Assembly: GCF_004798685.1 (NCBI RefSeq)
Contig: NZ_CP039291.1
Coordinates: forward strand, 558,001-622,000
Reading direction: 5' to 3'
DNA length: 64,000 nt
Origin: Cellulomonas shaoxiangyii
GTDB taxonomy: Bacteria; Actinomycetota; Actinomycetes; Actinomycetales; Cellulomonadaceae
The translations under genes and the position numbers were made by a program. The first letter of the stretch is position 1. Each line of letters begins with the position of its first letter. Positions 21,021 to 31,786 of the stretch are shown piece by piece. The notes beneath the pieces are model-generated. The model searched no databases. It saw only the letters and a list, made by a program, of their open reading frames with translations, and was not told where the DNA came from.

Positions 21021-21087
21021 CCACGAGTGCAACCTGGGAGTCGGTACTGGCGCCCCATGCGATCACCACGTTGCCCTGGTCGAGTGG
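21021..21087. repeat. Palindromic intergenic element, copy A
   Basis: Imperfect palindrome of about 67 bp with a GCAACC core on the left and GTTGCCCTGGTCG on the right. It aligns with the element at 22288-22347 along its whole length (shared GCAACC, CCCATGCG, GTTGCCCT and GTCG blocks). The two copies flank the AbiEi-like gene. Confidence 0.7.
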
Positions 21088-21230
21088 TTCTGCCCAGGTT
21101 GTCGGTGTGCGTGCGGCGGCGGGCAGCCGGACGGCGGCGCGGCCCGCCCTCAGGTGGTGTCGGAGTGGGGGTGTCCACAGGAGGGCGCGGCGTCTGGGCC
21201 CGGCGCGGCGTCCTGCGGTTTGGTCGGGCC

Positions 21231-22163
21231 ATGGCGCGCGCTCTTCCCGTACCCGCCGACCTGTGTGCCCTCGCGGCGTCGCAGGAGGGCCTCCTCTCGA
21301 CGCGGCAGTGCGAGGCCGCCGGTGTCGGACCGGCACGGCGGTCCCGGCTCGTGCGCGCGCGACGGTGGGCCCGCGTCATCACGGGCGTCTACGACGTGGT
21401 CCCCGCACGTCCACGCGCGCCGGACGCGTCGCGGCGGAGGGCCGCCTGGATCGGCGTGCTGGCCTACGGGCCCGACGCCGTGGCGGTCGGCGCGTCGGCG
21501 CTCGCGCTGCACGGCGTCAACGGCCTGCCCGCCCTGGTCGTGCCAGAGGTCGCCCTGCCAGCGCGCCGGTACGCACCCGGCCGAGGGGACGTGCGTGTGC
21601 GCCGCTTCGCCACGAGCGCCGTCGTGCTCGGCCACGCGCGCGTGGCTCCCTTGCCCCTGGCCCTCGTGCAGGCGCTGCCCGAGATGTCCCGGGACCACGC
21701 GGTGGCGGTGCTCGACGACGTGCTGCACCACCGACGCCTCACGGGTCCGGAGCTCGAGTCGGTGCGCGCCCGGACGACCGGTCGGCGTGGCGCCGCGCGG
21801 CTGCACGGGTGCTGGGCCCTCGTCGACCCGCGAGCGGAGTCACCGCTGGAGACGTTCGCGCGGCTCCGCTGCGTCGACGGCGGGGTACCGCCCGACGCGG
21901 TCCAGCTCGTCGTGCGCGCCCCCGACGGCGGGTTCGTCGGCAGGTGCGACCTCGCCTGGCGGCGTGCCGACGGCCGCTGGCTGCTCGGTGAGGTCGACGG
22001 CAGGGAGTTCCACGACGTCCCGCACGCGCTCCACCACGACCGTCGTCGACAGAACGCCCTGGTGGCACTGGGTCACACGGTCCTGAGGTTCACCGCCGCG
22101 GACGTCGCAACAGGCGCCATCGCGACGACGATCCGCACCACGCTCGCCGCCCCGAACCCCTGA
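21231..22163 (+). CDS. AbiEi-like antitoxin N-domain with DUF559/Vsr-like C-domain
   Basis: 310 residues. The N-terminus (ALAASQEGLLSTRQCEAAGVGPARRSRLVRARRWARVITGVYDVV) matches the winged-helix start of AbiEi-type proteins. The middle (AVGASALALHGVNGL, PEVALPARR, VRVRRFATS) is typical of the same group. The C-terminus (ESPLETFARLRCVDGG, FVGRCDLAWRRADGRWLLGEVDGREFH, ALVALGHTVLRFTAADV) resembles a DUF559/very-short-patch-repair-like nuclease fold with D and E-x-D residues in place. No AbiEii toxin partner is adjacent, so it is an orphan. Possible roles are defence, DNA repair or regulation. It lies between two copies of a palindromic element. Confidence 0.8.
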   Translation: MARALPVPADLCALAASQEGLLSTRQCEAAGVGPARRSRLVRARRWARVITGVYDVVPARPRAPDASRRRAAWIGVLAYGPDAVAVGASALALHGVNGLPALVVPEVALPARRYAPGRGDVRVRRFATSAVVLGHARVAPLPLALVQALPEMSRDHAVAVLDDVLHHRRLTGPELESVRARTTGRRGAARLHGCWALVDPRAESPLETFARLRCVDGGVPPDAVQLVVRAPDGGFVGRCDLAWRRADGRWLLGEVDGREFHDVPHALHHDRRRQNALVALGHTVLRFTAADVATGAIATTIRTTLAAPNP

Positions 22164-22287
22164 CGCCCGCGCGCCGGTCCCAGCACCGCCCTGCCTCCGC
22201 CCCTGCGCCACGCCCCGCCCTCGCCCTCCACACGGACGCCGGGCCCCGCCGCGCCTCCGCCGCGGGCCCTCCCGCCCGCCCTCGCGA

Positions 22288-22347
22288 GACGAGGGCAACC
22301 GGGTGTGCGCATGCGCGTCCCATGCGGGGCACGAGGTTGCCCTCGTC
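22288..22347. repeat. Palindromic intergenic element, copy B
   Basis: Perfect 13-bp arms GACGAGGGCAACC (22288-22300) and GGTTGCCCTCGTC (22335-22347) around a 34-nt loop containing CGCATGCG. It matches the element at 21021-21087. It lies in the 412-bp gap 22164-22576 between the AbiEi-like gene and fba; the rest of that gap is G-rich low-complexity sequence with no other gene-like feature. Promoter-like TACGCAT at about 22545 may serve fba. Confidence 0.75.
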
Positions 22348-22576
22348 GGCTCTGGGGCAGAGGCCGGGGGCGCCGGGCGGGAGGGGGACGGGATCGGTAG
22401 GTGGGCCGCAGGGGCGTGCGGTGCGGGCGGGGCGCGCGGTGGGTGTGGGACGGGAAGCGGGCGGTGAGGCCGGGAGCCGGCGAGCAGGGCGGGCGGGGCG
22501 GACGTCCCGGACGGGCGGGCGGGCGGAGTGGCAGACTCCAGGGGTACGCATCCGTCTACGTGCAGGAGATGCCGCG

Positions 22577-23599
<1,023 letters not shown>

Positions 23600-23628
23600 C
23601 CCCGCCGCCGCGGGTCCCCGCGGCGAGC

Positions 23629-23675
23629 ACGACGACGGCCCCGGACCTGCTCGGCAGGTCCGGGGCCGTCGTCGT
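23629..23675 (+). terminator. Terminator hairpin after fba
   Basis: Perfect 22-bp stem (23629-23650 with 23654-23675) and a 3-nt loop, 29 bp after the fba stop and before the convergent STAS gene. No T tract. Confidence 0.8.
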
Positions 23676-23705
23676 CCGTCCGGGTGCGGCCCGGACGGGT
23701 GAGGC

Positions 23706-24128
23706 TCACGGGGTGGCGGAGTCGACCGGCTCGAACGGCTCGGCGCTGTCGTCGTCGTCGACGACGTCGAGCAGCTCGCCGATGCGGGTCACCTCGAGGA
23801 GGAACCGCACCGTCGGTGGGACGCGCAGCAGTCGGACCCGGTGCTCGCTGCGGATCGACAGGCGCGCCAGGAACGCGACGCCCGACGAGTCCATGAACGT
23901 CACGTGGTGCGCGTCGACCTCGATCGGGAGCCCGCGCTGCTCCGCCTCGGCGGTCGCCTCCTGGAGCTCGGGGCCCAGGTCCGCGTCCACCTCGCCCGAC
24001 AGGACGATGCGGGTGCGGTCGGTCCCGACGATGACGTGCACGGCACCCGGCTCACCCGCAGCCGGCCCTCCGCCCGACTCCGTCGTGTGCGTGGGCTCGC
24101 CCTGGTCGGGACTGTTACCGTCTCGCAC
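23706..24128 (-). CDS. STAS-domain anti-sigma factor antagonist
   Basis: 140 residues. The STAS fold has the phosphorylatable motif HHVTFMDSSGVAFLARLS (Ser81/82) seen in SpoIIAA/RsbV-type proteins, which in dephosphorylated form bind an anti-sigma kinase. A 30-residue Gly/Glu-rich N-terminal tail precedes it. The GTG start has GGAAGGAG upstream. Divergent from the PP2C/HATPase gene and similar to the STAS gene on its far side, so it is probably a partner-switch substrate of that protein. The acidic C-terminus (DVVDDDDSAEPFEP) is unusual for the family. Confidence 0.88.
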   Translation of the reverse strand: MRDGNSPDQGEPTHTTESGGGPAAGEPGAVHVIVGTDRTRIVLSGEVDADLGPELQEATAEAEQRGLPIEVDAHHVTFMDSSGVAFLARLSIRSEHRVRLLRVPPTVRFLLEVTRIGELLDVVDDDDSAEPFEPVDSATP

Positions 24129-24215
24129 GATGCTCCTTCCGGCGCAGGGGGGAGGGGCCCGCCGTGTGGTCGAGCTTGTCCCTCCGCTCGGCACGCTAGA
24201 CGATCGGAGGTGGTG

Positions 24216-26390
24216 GTGGTCAACTCCCACGCCCCCGAGTGGCCGCTCGCCACCCCGTCCGACGCCCCCGCCGGGGTGGCCGCAGAGCTGCTGGCCGAGG
24301 CCCTGCGCGCCACGCTCGTGCCGACGGCGCTGCTCACGGCCTCGGCGGAGGCCGTCCGGGTGGCCTGGGTCAACGACGCCCTGGTCGCCGCCAGCGGGTA
24401 CGCCCCGAACCGCGTCGCGGCGCTCGACGTGCTGACCGACCGCCGCGTCCGGCCCGCGGACGTCCCCGCGGCACGCGCCGCCTTCGCGGCGGGCGTGCCG
24501 TTCGCGCAGCGGGTCGTCCTGCGCCGCCCCGACGGCGCGTACGTGCAGTGCATGGCGCACGTGTCGCCGGTCGGTGTGGCGGGCCTGGGCGTGGGCGCCT
24601 GGGTCGTCGCGCTGCAGGACCTGACGTCGCAGCTGACCGAGCACGCGGAGCACACCGCGGTGGTCGAGGCCGAGCGGCGCGAGCGCCGGAGCGTGACGCT
24701 GATCGCGCGCGTCTCGGACCTGCTCATGGATGTCGACGAGCCGCAGGGCCTGCGGGAGATCGCGTCGCTGCTGACGGCGGAGGTCGTCGGGTGGGCGGGC
24801 TTCTACCTGCACGACCGGGGGCTGTGGGCGGCCGACGGCCTGGACCCGCGCCGCCCGGGGGGTGCACCGCGGCCCGACGCGCAGAGCCGGCGCCTGCCGA
24901 CGTCCGGCCCGCGCGACCCGGTGGGCCGCCTGCTCGGCGGCCGGCTCGACGACGCGGTCGAGCTGGACCTGGCGGCGGCGCAGCCGGACGGGACGTACGC
25001 GGAGTGGCTCGCGACGCACGCGGGTCCTGGGCCGGGCGACGCCGTGGTCGGCCGCGACGGGCGCCGGGCGGTCGGTCCGCCCGACCGGCGGGTCGTGGTG
25101 CTGCCCGTGCCGGGGCGACGCCGGACGCTGGGTCTGCTCGTCGTGCAGCCGCGCGGCGGCGGCGGCCTGGCCGCGCTCGACGCGTCGACGGTGCAGGTCC
25201 TCGAGCTCGTCGCGCGCCGGGTCGGGCTGTCGATCGACAACGTGCGCCTCTACGACCGCGAGCACCGCCTCGCCGAGACCCTGCAGCGGGCGATGCTGCC
25301 GGAGCAGGGCGAGGTCGACGGCGTCGACGTGTGGACGTACTACTCGCCCAGCGCGGACGACGCCCAGGTCGGCGGCGACTGGTACGACGTGCAGCAGATC
25401 GGGCCGGACACGGTCGGCGTGGTCGTCGGCGACGTCGTCGGGCACGACGTGGAGGCCGCGGCGGCGATGGGACAGCTGCGCTCGGTGGTCCGCTCGTACT
25501 CGGTCGACATCACGACGCCCGGGCCGGTCCTGGAGCGGGTGGACCAGCTCTTCGGGAGCCTGCGGATCCCGCGGGCCGCCAGCCTCGTGCTGTCGACGTT
25601 GGACCGCGAGCCGGAGGGCCGCTGGTCGCTGCGGTACGCGCGCGCCGGCCACCTGCCGGTCCTGCACGTGCGCGACGGCCACGCGACCCAGCTGCGCGAC
25701 GCCGGCGGCCCGCTGATCGGGTTCGGCTCGGGGGAGCGCGCGACGGCGCAGGTGCTCCTCGAGCCGGGCGACGTGCTCGTCTACTACACCGACGGGCTCG
25801 TGGAGCGGCGCGACCGCAGCCTGCGCGACGGCCTGACGGTGCTCGAGACGGTCGCCGCGGGCATCACCGCGCGCGACGCCCCCGGGATCGGCGAGGACCT
25901 GGTGTCCCGGCTCGCGGACCACCCGGAGGACGACGTGGCGGTCGTCGTCGTGCGCGTCCCGGACCCGGACGACCACCTGCGCGGCACGACGAGCCCCCGG
26001 CGGCGGCGCTGGACGCTGCCGAGCGAGCCGGCGTCGATCGCCCGTGCGCGGCACGCGGTGGTGCGCACGTGCGAGGCGTGGGACGTCGCCGACCCGTCGA
26101 ACGCCGAGCTGGTCGTGAGCGAGCTGGTCGCGAACGCCGTCCTGCACGGCTGGGGCCACGTGGCGCTGCAGCTGCACGACACGGGCGACGGCCTGCGCAT
26201 CGAGGTGGAGGACTCGAACCCGACGCCGCCCGTCACGACCGACGGGCACCCGGGGCGGGTCGGCGGGTTCGGCATGCAGATCGTCGAGCGGTTGTCCGAC
26301 TGGGGCTGGCGGCAGTCGCGCGGCGGCAAGGTGGTGTGGGCGAAGGTCCGCCCGGGGGCGCTGCCCCGATCGGCGTACGACGACGACTGA
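24216..26390 (+). CDS. PAS-GAF-PP2C (SpoIIE) phosphatase with C-terminal HATPase kinase domain
   Basis: 724 residues. Domain order: PAS-like (about residues 25-140), coiled linker, GAF (about 160-345), SpoIIE/PP2C phosphatase (about 355-582; metal motifs VGGDWYD 386-391 and GDVVGHD 405-411, YYTDGLVE, EDDVAVVVV), then an RsbW-type HATPase (about 600-710; ELVVSELVANAVLHG N-box, GGFGMQIVERL G2 box). It should both dephosphorylate STAS antagonists and phosphorylate them or bind sigma factors. Three adjacent GTG codons lie at 24210-24216; GGAGG at 24206-24210 points to the last. STAS genes lie on both sides. Confidence 0.92.
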   Translation: MVNSHAPEWPLATPSDAPAGVAAELLAEALRATLVPTALLTASAEAVRVAWVNDALVAASGYAPNRVAALDVLTDRRVRPADVPAARAAFAAGVPFAQRVVLRRPDGAYVQCMAHVSPVGVAGLGVGAWVVALQDLTSQLTEHAEHTAVVEAERRERRSVTLIARVSDLLMDVDEPQGLREIASLLTAEVVGWAGFYLHDRGLWAADGLDPRRPGGAPRPDAQSRRLPTSGPRDPVGRLLGGRLDDAVELDLAAAQPDGTYAEWLATHAGPGPGDAVVGRDGRRAVGPPDRRVVVLPVPGRRRTLGLLVVQPRGGGGLAALDASTVQVLELVARRVGLSIDNVRLYDREHRLAETLQRAMLPEQGEVDGVDVWTYYSPSADDAQVGGDWYDVQQIGPDTVGVVVGDVVGHDVEAAAAMGQLRSVVRSYSVDITTPGPVLERVDQLFGSLRIPRAASLVLSTLDREPEGRWSLRYARAGHLPVLHVRDGHATQLRDAGGPLIGFGSGERATAQVLLEPGDVLVYYTDGLVERRDRSLRDGLTVLETVAAGITARDAPGIGEDLVSRLADHPEDDVAVVVVRVPDPDDHLRGTTSPRRRRWTLPSEPASIARARHAVVRTCEAWDVADPSNAELVVSELVANAVLHGWGHVALQLHDTGDGLRIEVEDSNPTPPVTTDGHPGRVGGFGMQIVERLSDWGWRQSRGGKVVWAKVRPGALPRSAYDDD

Positions 26391-26411
26391 GGCGCGTCCT
26401 GCGCGTCCGCG

Positions 26412-26774
26412 TCAGGCGGGGGCGTCGGCGGTGTCCGGCGGCGACGCACCGTCGGCCGGCTCGCAGGCGTGCACCGCGTCGACGCGGAACAGGTCGAGCG
26501 CGCCGCAGATCTCCAGCACGAACAGGTCGCGCTCGGCCGCGCCCCGCAGCACCGTCGCGCCGCCTCGGCGGCGGCCCGCGTCGGCGAGCGAGATGAGGAA
26601 CGCGGCGCCCGTGGAGTCCATGAACGTGACGTGGCACATGTCGATGACCAGGAGCTGACGGCGCAGGCCGACGACCCGCGCGGTCACCTCGGGGAACTGG
26701 TCGCGCTCCGCGAGGTCGAGGTCGCCCGCGATGACGAGGGTCGTGGTCGTGGACGACGTCGAGATCTCGATCAT
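26412..26774 (-). CDS. STAS-domain anti-sigma factor antagonist
   Basis: 120 residues. STAS domain with the phospho-acceptor motif HVTFMDSTGAAFLISLADAG (Ser54). Shorter tail than its paralog at 23706. GGAG lies 4 bp before the ATG. It is convergent with the PP2C/HATPase gene, 22 bp from its stop, so the locus has a regulator flanked by two candidate substrates. I infer a partner-switching stress-response module; the controlled sigma factor is not in the window. Confidence 0.9.
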   Translation of the reverse strand: MIEISTSSTTTTLVIAGDLDLAERDQFPEVTARVVGLRRQLLVIDMCHVTFMDSTGAAFLISLADAGRRRGGATVLRGAAERDLFVLEICGALDLFRVDAVHACEPADGASPPDTADAPA

Positions 26775-26946
26775 GGTGCTCCGGTGCGACGGTGCCGATC
26801 GTGAGGGGGGCCGCGGTCACGGCGTGCTGGTCGGCCGTTCGACTCTAGCGGCGGTCCCCAGGGTGCGCACGCGTCGTGGCGGTTCCGGTGCCGGGGGTCG
26901 CCGTCGCCGCGGAGCACGGGCACGGGGGGCCGTGCACACTGACGCC

Positions 26947-27363
26947 ATGGCTCACGAGAACCTCCTGGACGGTCCCACCCCGACGCTCCTGCCCGCCGAC
27001 GGCCCGGACGGTGCCGCGCTCATGGCCCTCGCGACCGGCGCCGACGCCCGCGACGCCGCGCGCCTCGTCCCCGCGTCCTCGCTGGCGTGGGCGCTGCTCG
27101 CGGAGCGGTCCGACGACCCGGTCGAGGCGTACGCGTACGCCCGCACCGGCTACCACCGCGGCCTGGACGCGCTGCGTCGCGCCGGCTGGCGCGGGCAGGG
27201 TCCGATCCCCGCGGCGCACGCGCCGAACCAGGGGTTCCTGCGGGCGCTGCTGGCGCTCGCCGACGCGGCGGACGCGATCGGCGAGGTCGACGAGGCCGAG
27301 CGCTGCCGCCGCTTCCTCACCGACTCCGGCACGTCGGCGGACGAGGTGCGGGCGCTGCGCTGA
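26947..27363 (+). CDS. DUF3151 family protein
   Basis: 138 residues. It matches the actinobacterial DUF3151 group (ASSLAWALLAERS, EAYAYARTGYHRGLDALRRAGWRGQGPIP, NQGFLRALLALADAADAIGE). Mostly helical, cytoplasmic. DUF3151 genes commonly lie next to purA, as here, but no function is established. CACACT at 26935-26940 lies 6 bp before the ATG and could be the -10 of a leaderless transcript. The gap to purA is 186 bp with no clear feature except a probable purA promoter. Confidence 0.88.
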   Translation: MAHENLLDGPTPTLLPADGPDGAALMALATGADARDAARLVPASSLAWALLAERSDDPVEAYAYARTGYHRGLDALRRAGWRGQGPIPAAHAPNQGFLRALLALADAADAIGEVDEAERCRRFLTDSGTSADEVRALR

Positions 27364-27549
27364 CGCACCGCCGGCGGGCGGGCCCGCGGCGCTCGGGGGA
27401 CGGCTCCGTCGCCGCGGCGCCCTGCTCCGGTACCCTTCCCGGTGGCCGCGGGTCACTGCCGCCCGCGCCCGGGTCACCCGCGCCGCGAGCCCGCTCGCGC
27501 CCGTCTGCGGGCCGAGCCGCATCGCAGGCAGCAGGAAGTGGTGATCTGC

Positions 27550-28836
27550 ATGCCCGCCGTCGTGGTGCTCGGCGCCCAGTGGGGCGACGAGGGGAAGGGC
27601 AAGGCGACCGACCAGCTCGGGGACCGCACCGACTACGTCGTGAAGTTCAACGGCGGTAACAACGCCGGGCACACGGTCGTCATCGAGGGCGAGAAGTACG
27701 CGCTGCACCTCCTCCCGTCGGGGATCCTCACGCCGGGCGTCGTCCCGGTGATCGCCAACGGCGTCGTCGTCGACATCGAGGTGCTGTTCGAGGAGATCGA
27801 GGCGCTCGAGGCGCGCGGCGTGGACACCTCGCGGCTGCTGGTGTCGTCGGCCGCGCACGTCATCGCGCCGTACCACCGCACGATGGACAAGGTCACCGAG
27901 CGGTTCCTCGGCAAGCGGCGCATCGGCACCACGGGCCGGGGCATCGGCCCGACGTACGCGGACAAGATCAACCGCGTCGGCATCCGTGTGCAGGACCTGT
28001 TCGACGAGAAGATCCTGCGGCAGAAGGTCGAGGGCGCCCTCGACCAGAAGAACCACCTGCTGGTGAAGATCTACAACCGCCGCGCGATCACGGTGGACGA
28101 GACCGTCGAGGAGCTGCTGCGCCACGCCGAGCGCCTGCGCCCGATGGTCGCCGACACGCCCACCGTGCTGAACCGCGCGCTGGACGCCGGCAAGACGCTC
28201 GTCTTCGAGGCCGGCCAGGCCACGATGCTGGACGTCGACCACGGCACGTACCCGTTCGTCACGTCGTCGGCGTGCACCGCCGGGGGCGCCTGCACCGGCT
28301 CGGGGGTGGGACCGACGCGCATCGACCGCGTCGTCGCTGTCGCGAAGGCGTACACGACGCGCGTGGGCGAGGGGCCGTTCCCGACGGAGCTGCTCGACGC
28401 GGACGGCGAGTGGCTGCGGCAGACCGGTGGCGAGTTCGGCACGACGACGGGGCGTCCGCGCCGCACCGGCTGGTACGACGCCGTCGTGGTCCGGTACGCC
28501 TCGCTCGTGAACGGCCTCACCGACCTGGTCGTGACGAAGCTCGACGTGCTGACCGGCCGCGAGCGGATCCCCGTGTGCGTCGCGTACGACGTCGACGGCC
28601 GCCGCGTCGAGGACATGCCGGTCGACCAGAGCGACTTCCACCACGCGAAGCCGGTCTACGAGTACCTCGACGGCTGGACCGAGGACATCTCCGGCGCCCG
28701 CGACATGGACGACCTGCCGCGCAACGCGCAGCGGTACCTGCAGTTCCTGGAGGACGTCTCGGGCACGCGCATCTCGTCGGTGGGCGTCGGCCCGGGGCGT
28801 GAGGCGACGATCATCCGGCACGAGCTGCTCGGCTGA
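27550..28836 (+). CDS. purA: Adenylosuccinate synthetase
   Basis: 428 residues, full length. IMP + aspartate + GTP to adenylosuccinate, first step to AMP. GTP-binding loop GDEGKGK at residues 12-18, NNAGHT (residues 37-42), [33 protein letters not shown] and [13 protein letters not shown] are all present. AGGAAG upstream is better placed for the ATG at 27550 than for the in-frame GTG at 27541. Followed by a perfect hairpin and then purD. Confidence 0.97.
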   Translation: MPAVVVLGAQWGDEGKGKATDQLGDRTDYVVKFNGGNNAGHTVVIEGEKYALHLLPSGILTPGVVPVIANGVVVDIEVLFEEIEALEARGVDTSRLLVSSAAHVIAPYHRTMDKVTERFLGKRRIGTTGRGIGPTYADKINRVGIRVQDLFDEKILRQKVEGALDQKNHLLVKIYNRRAITVDETVEELLRHAERLRPMVADTPTVLNRALDAGKTLVFEAGQATMLDVDHGTYPFVTSSACTAGGACTGSGVGPTRIDRVVAVAKAYTTRVGEGPFPTELLDADGEWLRQTGGEFGTTTGRPRRTGWYDAVVVRYASLVNGLTDLVVTKLDVLTGRERIPVCVAYDVDGRRVEDMPVDQSDFHHAKPVYEYLDGWTEDISGARDMDDLPRNAQRYLQFLEDVSGTRISSVGVGPGREATIIRHELLG

Positions 28837-28841
28837 GGCAC

Positions 28842-28868
28842 GTGACGGGCGGCGGTGCCGCCCGTCAC
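28842..28868 (+). terminator. Hairpin after purA
   Basis: Perfect 12-bp stem (28842-28853 with 28857-28868), 3-nt loop, 5 bp after the purA stop. It separates purA from purD, which has its own leaderless-type promoter. Confidence 0.7.
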
Positions 28869-28919
28869 GGACGCCCGTCCAGCGGGCCGACCCCTCACCG
28901 GCCGGTACGCTCGGCGCCC

Positions 28920-30224
<1,305 letters not shown>

Positions 30225-30243
30225 CGGCACGCCCCGGCGACGG

Positions 30244-30264
30244 CCGGGCGCCCGGTGCGCCCGG
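30244..30264. terminator. Convergent hairpin
   Basis: 8-bp perfect stem CCGGGCGC/GCGCCCGG (30244-30251, 30257-30264) with a 5-nt loop, between convergent purD and the AAA ATPase gene. Further GGCGCC repeats follow it. Confidence 0.5.
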
Positions 30265-30281
30265 CGCCCGGCGCCCGCCCG

Positions 30282-31673
30282 TCAGTCCGCGACGCCCAGC
30301 AGCGAGCGCGTGATCCGCTCCGAGTCGCCCGTCATCTCGGCCACGGCGTCGGCGAGGTCCTCGTCGCGCACCGCCCGCCCGGCCTCCGCCGCGAGCAGCA
30401 CCGCCCGGCGGATGGCCTCCTTGACGAACGACGCCGTCATGCCCGCCGTCGCGTCCGCCGCCGCGTCGAGCGCCGCGTCGGTGAACGGCAGCCCCTGCCC
30501 GTAGAGGGCGAACAGCCGGCGCCGCGCGCGGTCGTCCGGCAGCGGGATCTCGACGGCCAGGTCGACCCGCCCCGGCCGCTGCGCGAGCGCGGGCTCGAGC
30601 ACGTCCGCGCGGTTGGTGGTGAGCAGGAAGGTGACGTCCGCGTCGGCGGCCAGGCCGTCGAGGGCGTCGAGGACCTCGAACAGCACGGGCGAGCTGCTGT
30701 GCATCGCCCGCTCCTCCGCGACGAGGTCGCAGTCCTCGAGCACCACGATCGACGGCTGCAGCGCGCGCGCCGTCTCGGCCGCGACGCCGATGAGCTGCAG
30801 CGCCGGGCCCGACAGCAGGATGACGGTCGTCCCGGGGCTCGCGCCGACCAGGTACCGGACGGTGTGCGTCTTGCCGGTGCCGGGCGGTCCGTAGAGCAGG
30901 ACGCCGCGCTTGAGGTGCTGCCCCGCCGCCCGCAGCGCGTCGCGGTGCTGCGCGACGCCGAGCACCTGCCGCTCCACGCGGTCCAGCGTGCCGTGGGGCA
31001 GCACGACGTCCTCGCGCGGGACGACGGGTCGCCGCACGTGCACGACGCCCGACTCGCCGGGGTCGAACGGCGACGCCGCGAACGTCACCACCTGCCCGCG
31101 CAGCGCGCTGCGGGCGTCCATCTCGTGGCGCACGCGCGTGAGCACCTCCGTCGCCGTGCCCTCGTCGGGGCACAGCACCTCCACCAGCGGCGATCCCTGG
31201 TGCCGCATGCTCGCGCGGCGCTGCAGCAGCGCGACCGGCACGCCGTCGACCGCGAACAGGTGCATGCCGAACGCGACGGTCTGCCGCGTCGTGTCGGGTC
31301 CGGTGGCGGCCCGGTGGTAGTCGACGGGGCCGACGGGGAAGTGCGCCGGCCAGGAGCCGGCGTTCTGCAGCATCTCGGACAGGGACTGGTGCGTGCGCTG
31401 GTCCCCTCCGCCGATGCCGAGGAGCCGGCCGCCGCCCGCCGCCTCGACGACGGCCGCCACGGCGATGTCGACGTCGACGCGCCGGAGCACCGCCAGCTCC
31501 GCCGTGTGCACGGCCAGCCCGCGCGGCTCGGTGCCGAGGTGCGCGGCGAGGACGGGCAGGAGCGGCTCGACCCCGCCCGTGCGCTCGCCCTCCCGGTGCG
31601 CCGCCGCGGCACCGAGCGCCTGGTGGGCGGCGAGGAACGCGTCGAGCTGGTCATCGGTGATCTGCGGCGCCAT
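30282..31673 (-). CDS. AAA-family ATPase with N-terminal recognition domain
   Basis: 463 residues. The N-terminal 220 residues show no motif I recognise. A single AAA module follows: Walker A LLYGPPGTGKTHTVRYL, Walker B SIVVLEDCDLVAEER, sensor 1 FLLTTNRADVLEPAL and arginine finger QRPGRVDLAVEIPLPD. This arrangement matches CDC48/ClpX-unrelated AAA proteins used as unfoldases or remodelers. The ATG has GGGAGG upstream. Divergent from an amidohydrolase gene. No protease gene is adjacent, so the partner is unknown. Confidence 0.88.
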   Translation of the reverse strand: MAPQITDDQLDAFLAAHQALGAAAAHREGERTGGVEPLLPVLAAHLGTEPRGLAVHTAELAVLRRVDVDIAVAAVVEAAGGGRLLGIGGGDQRTHQSLSEMLQNAGSWPAHFPVGPVDYHRAATGPDTTRQTVAFGMHLFAVDGVPVALLQRRASMRHQGSPLVEVLCPDEGTATEVLTRVRHEMDARSALRGQVVTFAASPFDPGESGVVHVRRPVVPREDVVLPHGTLDRVERQVLGVAQHRDALRAAGQHLKRGVLLYGPPGTGKTHTVRYLVGASPGTTVILLSGPALQLIGVAAETARALQPSIVVLEDCDLVAEERAMHSSSPVLFEVLDALDGLAADADVTFLLTTNRADVLEPALAQRPGRVDLAVEIPLPDDRARRRLFALYGQGLPFTDAALDAAADATAGMTASFVKEAIRRAVLLAAEAGRAVRDEDLADAVAEMTGDSERITRSLLGVAD

Positions 31674-31786
31674 GGCGGCCTCCCGTCGTCGGTGCGCCAC
31701 ACCGTAGGGGGTGGCGCCGACGTGCGGAGGGGATCGCGGGACGTGCTTCGATGGCGCCCGGCACACCGCAGCACCGTGAGGACACC

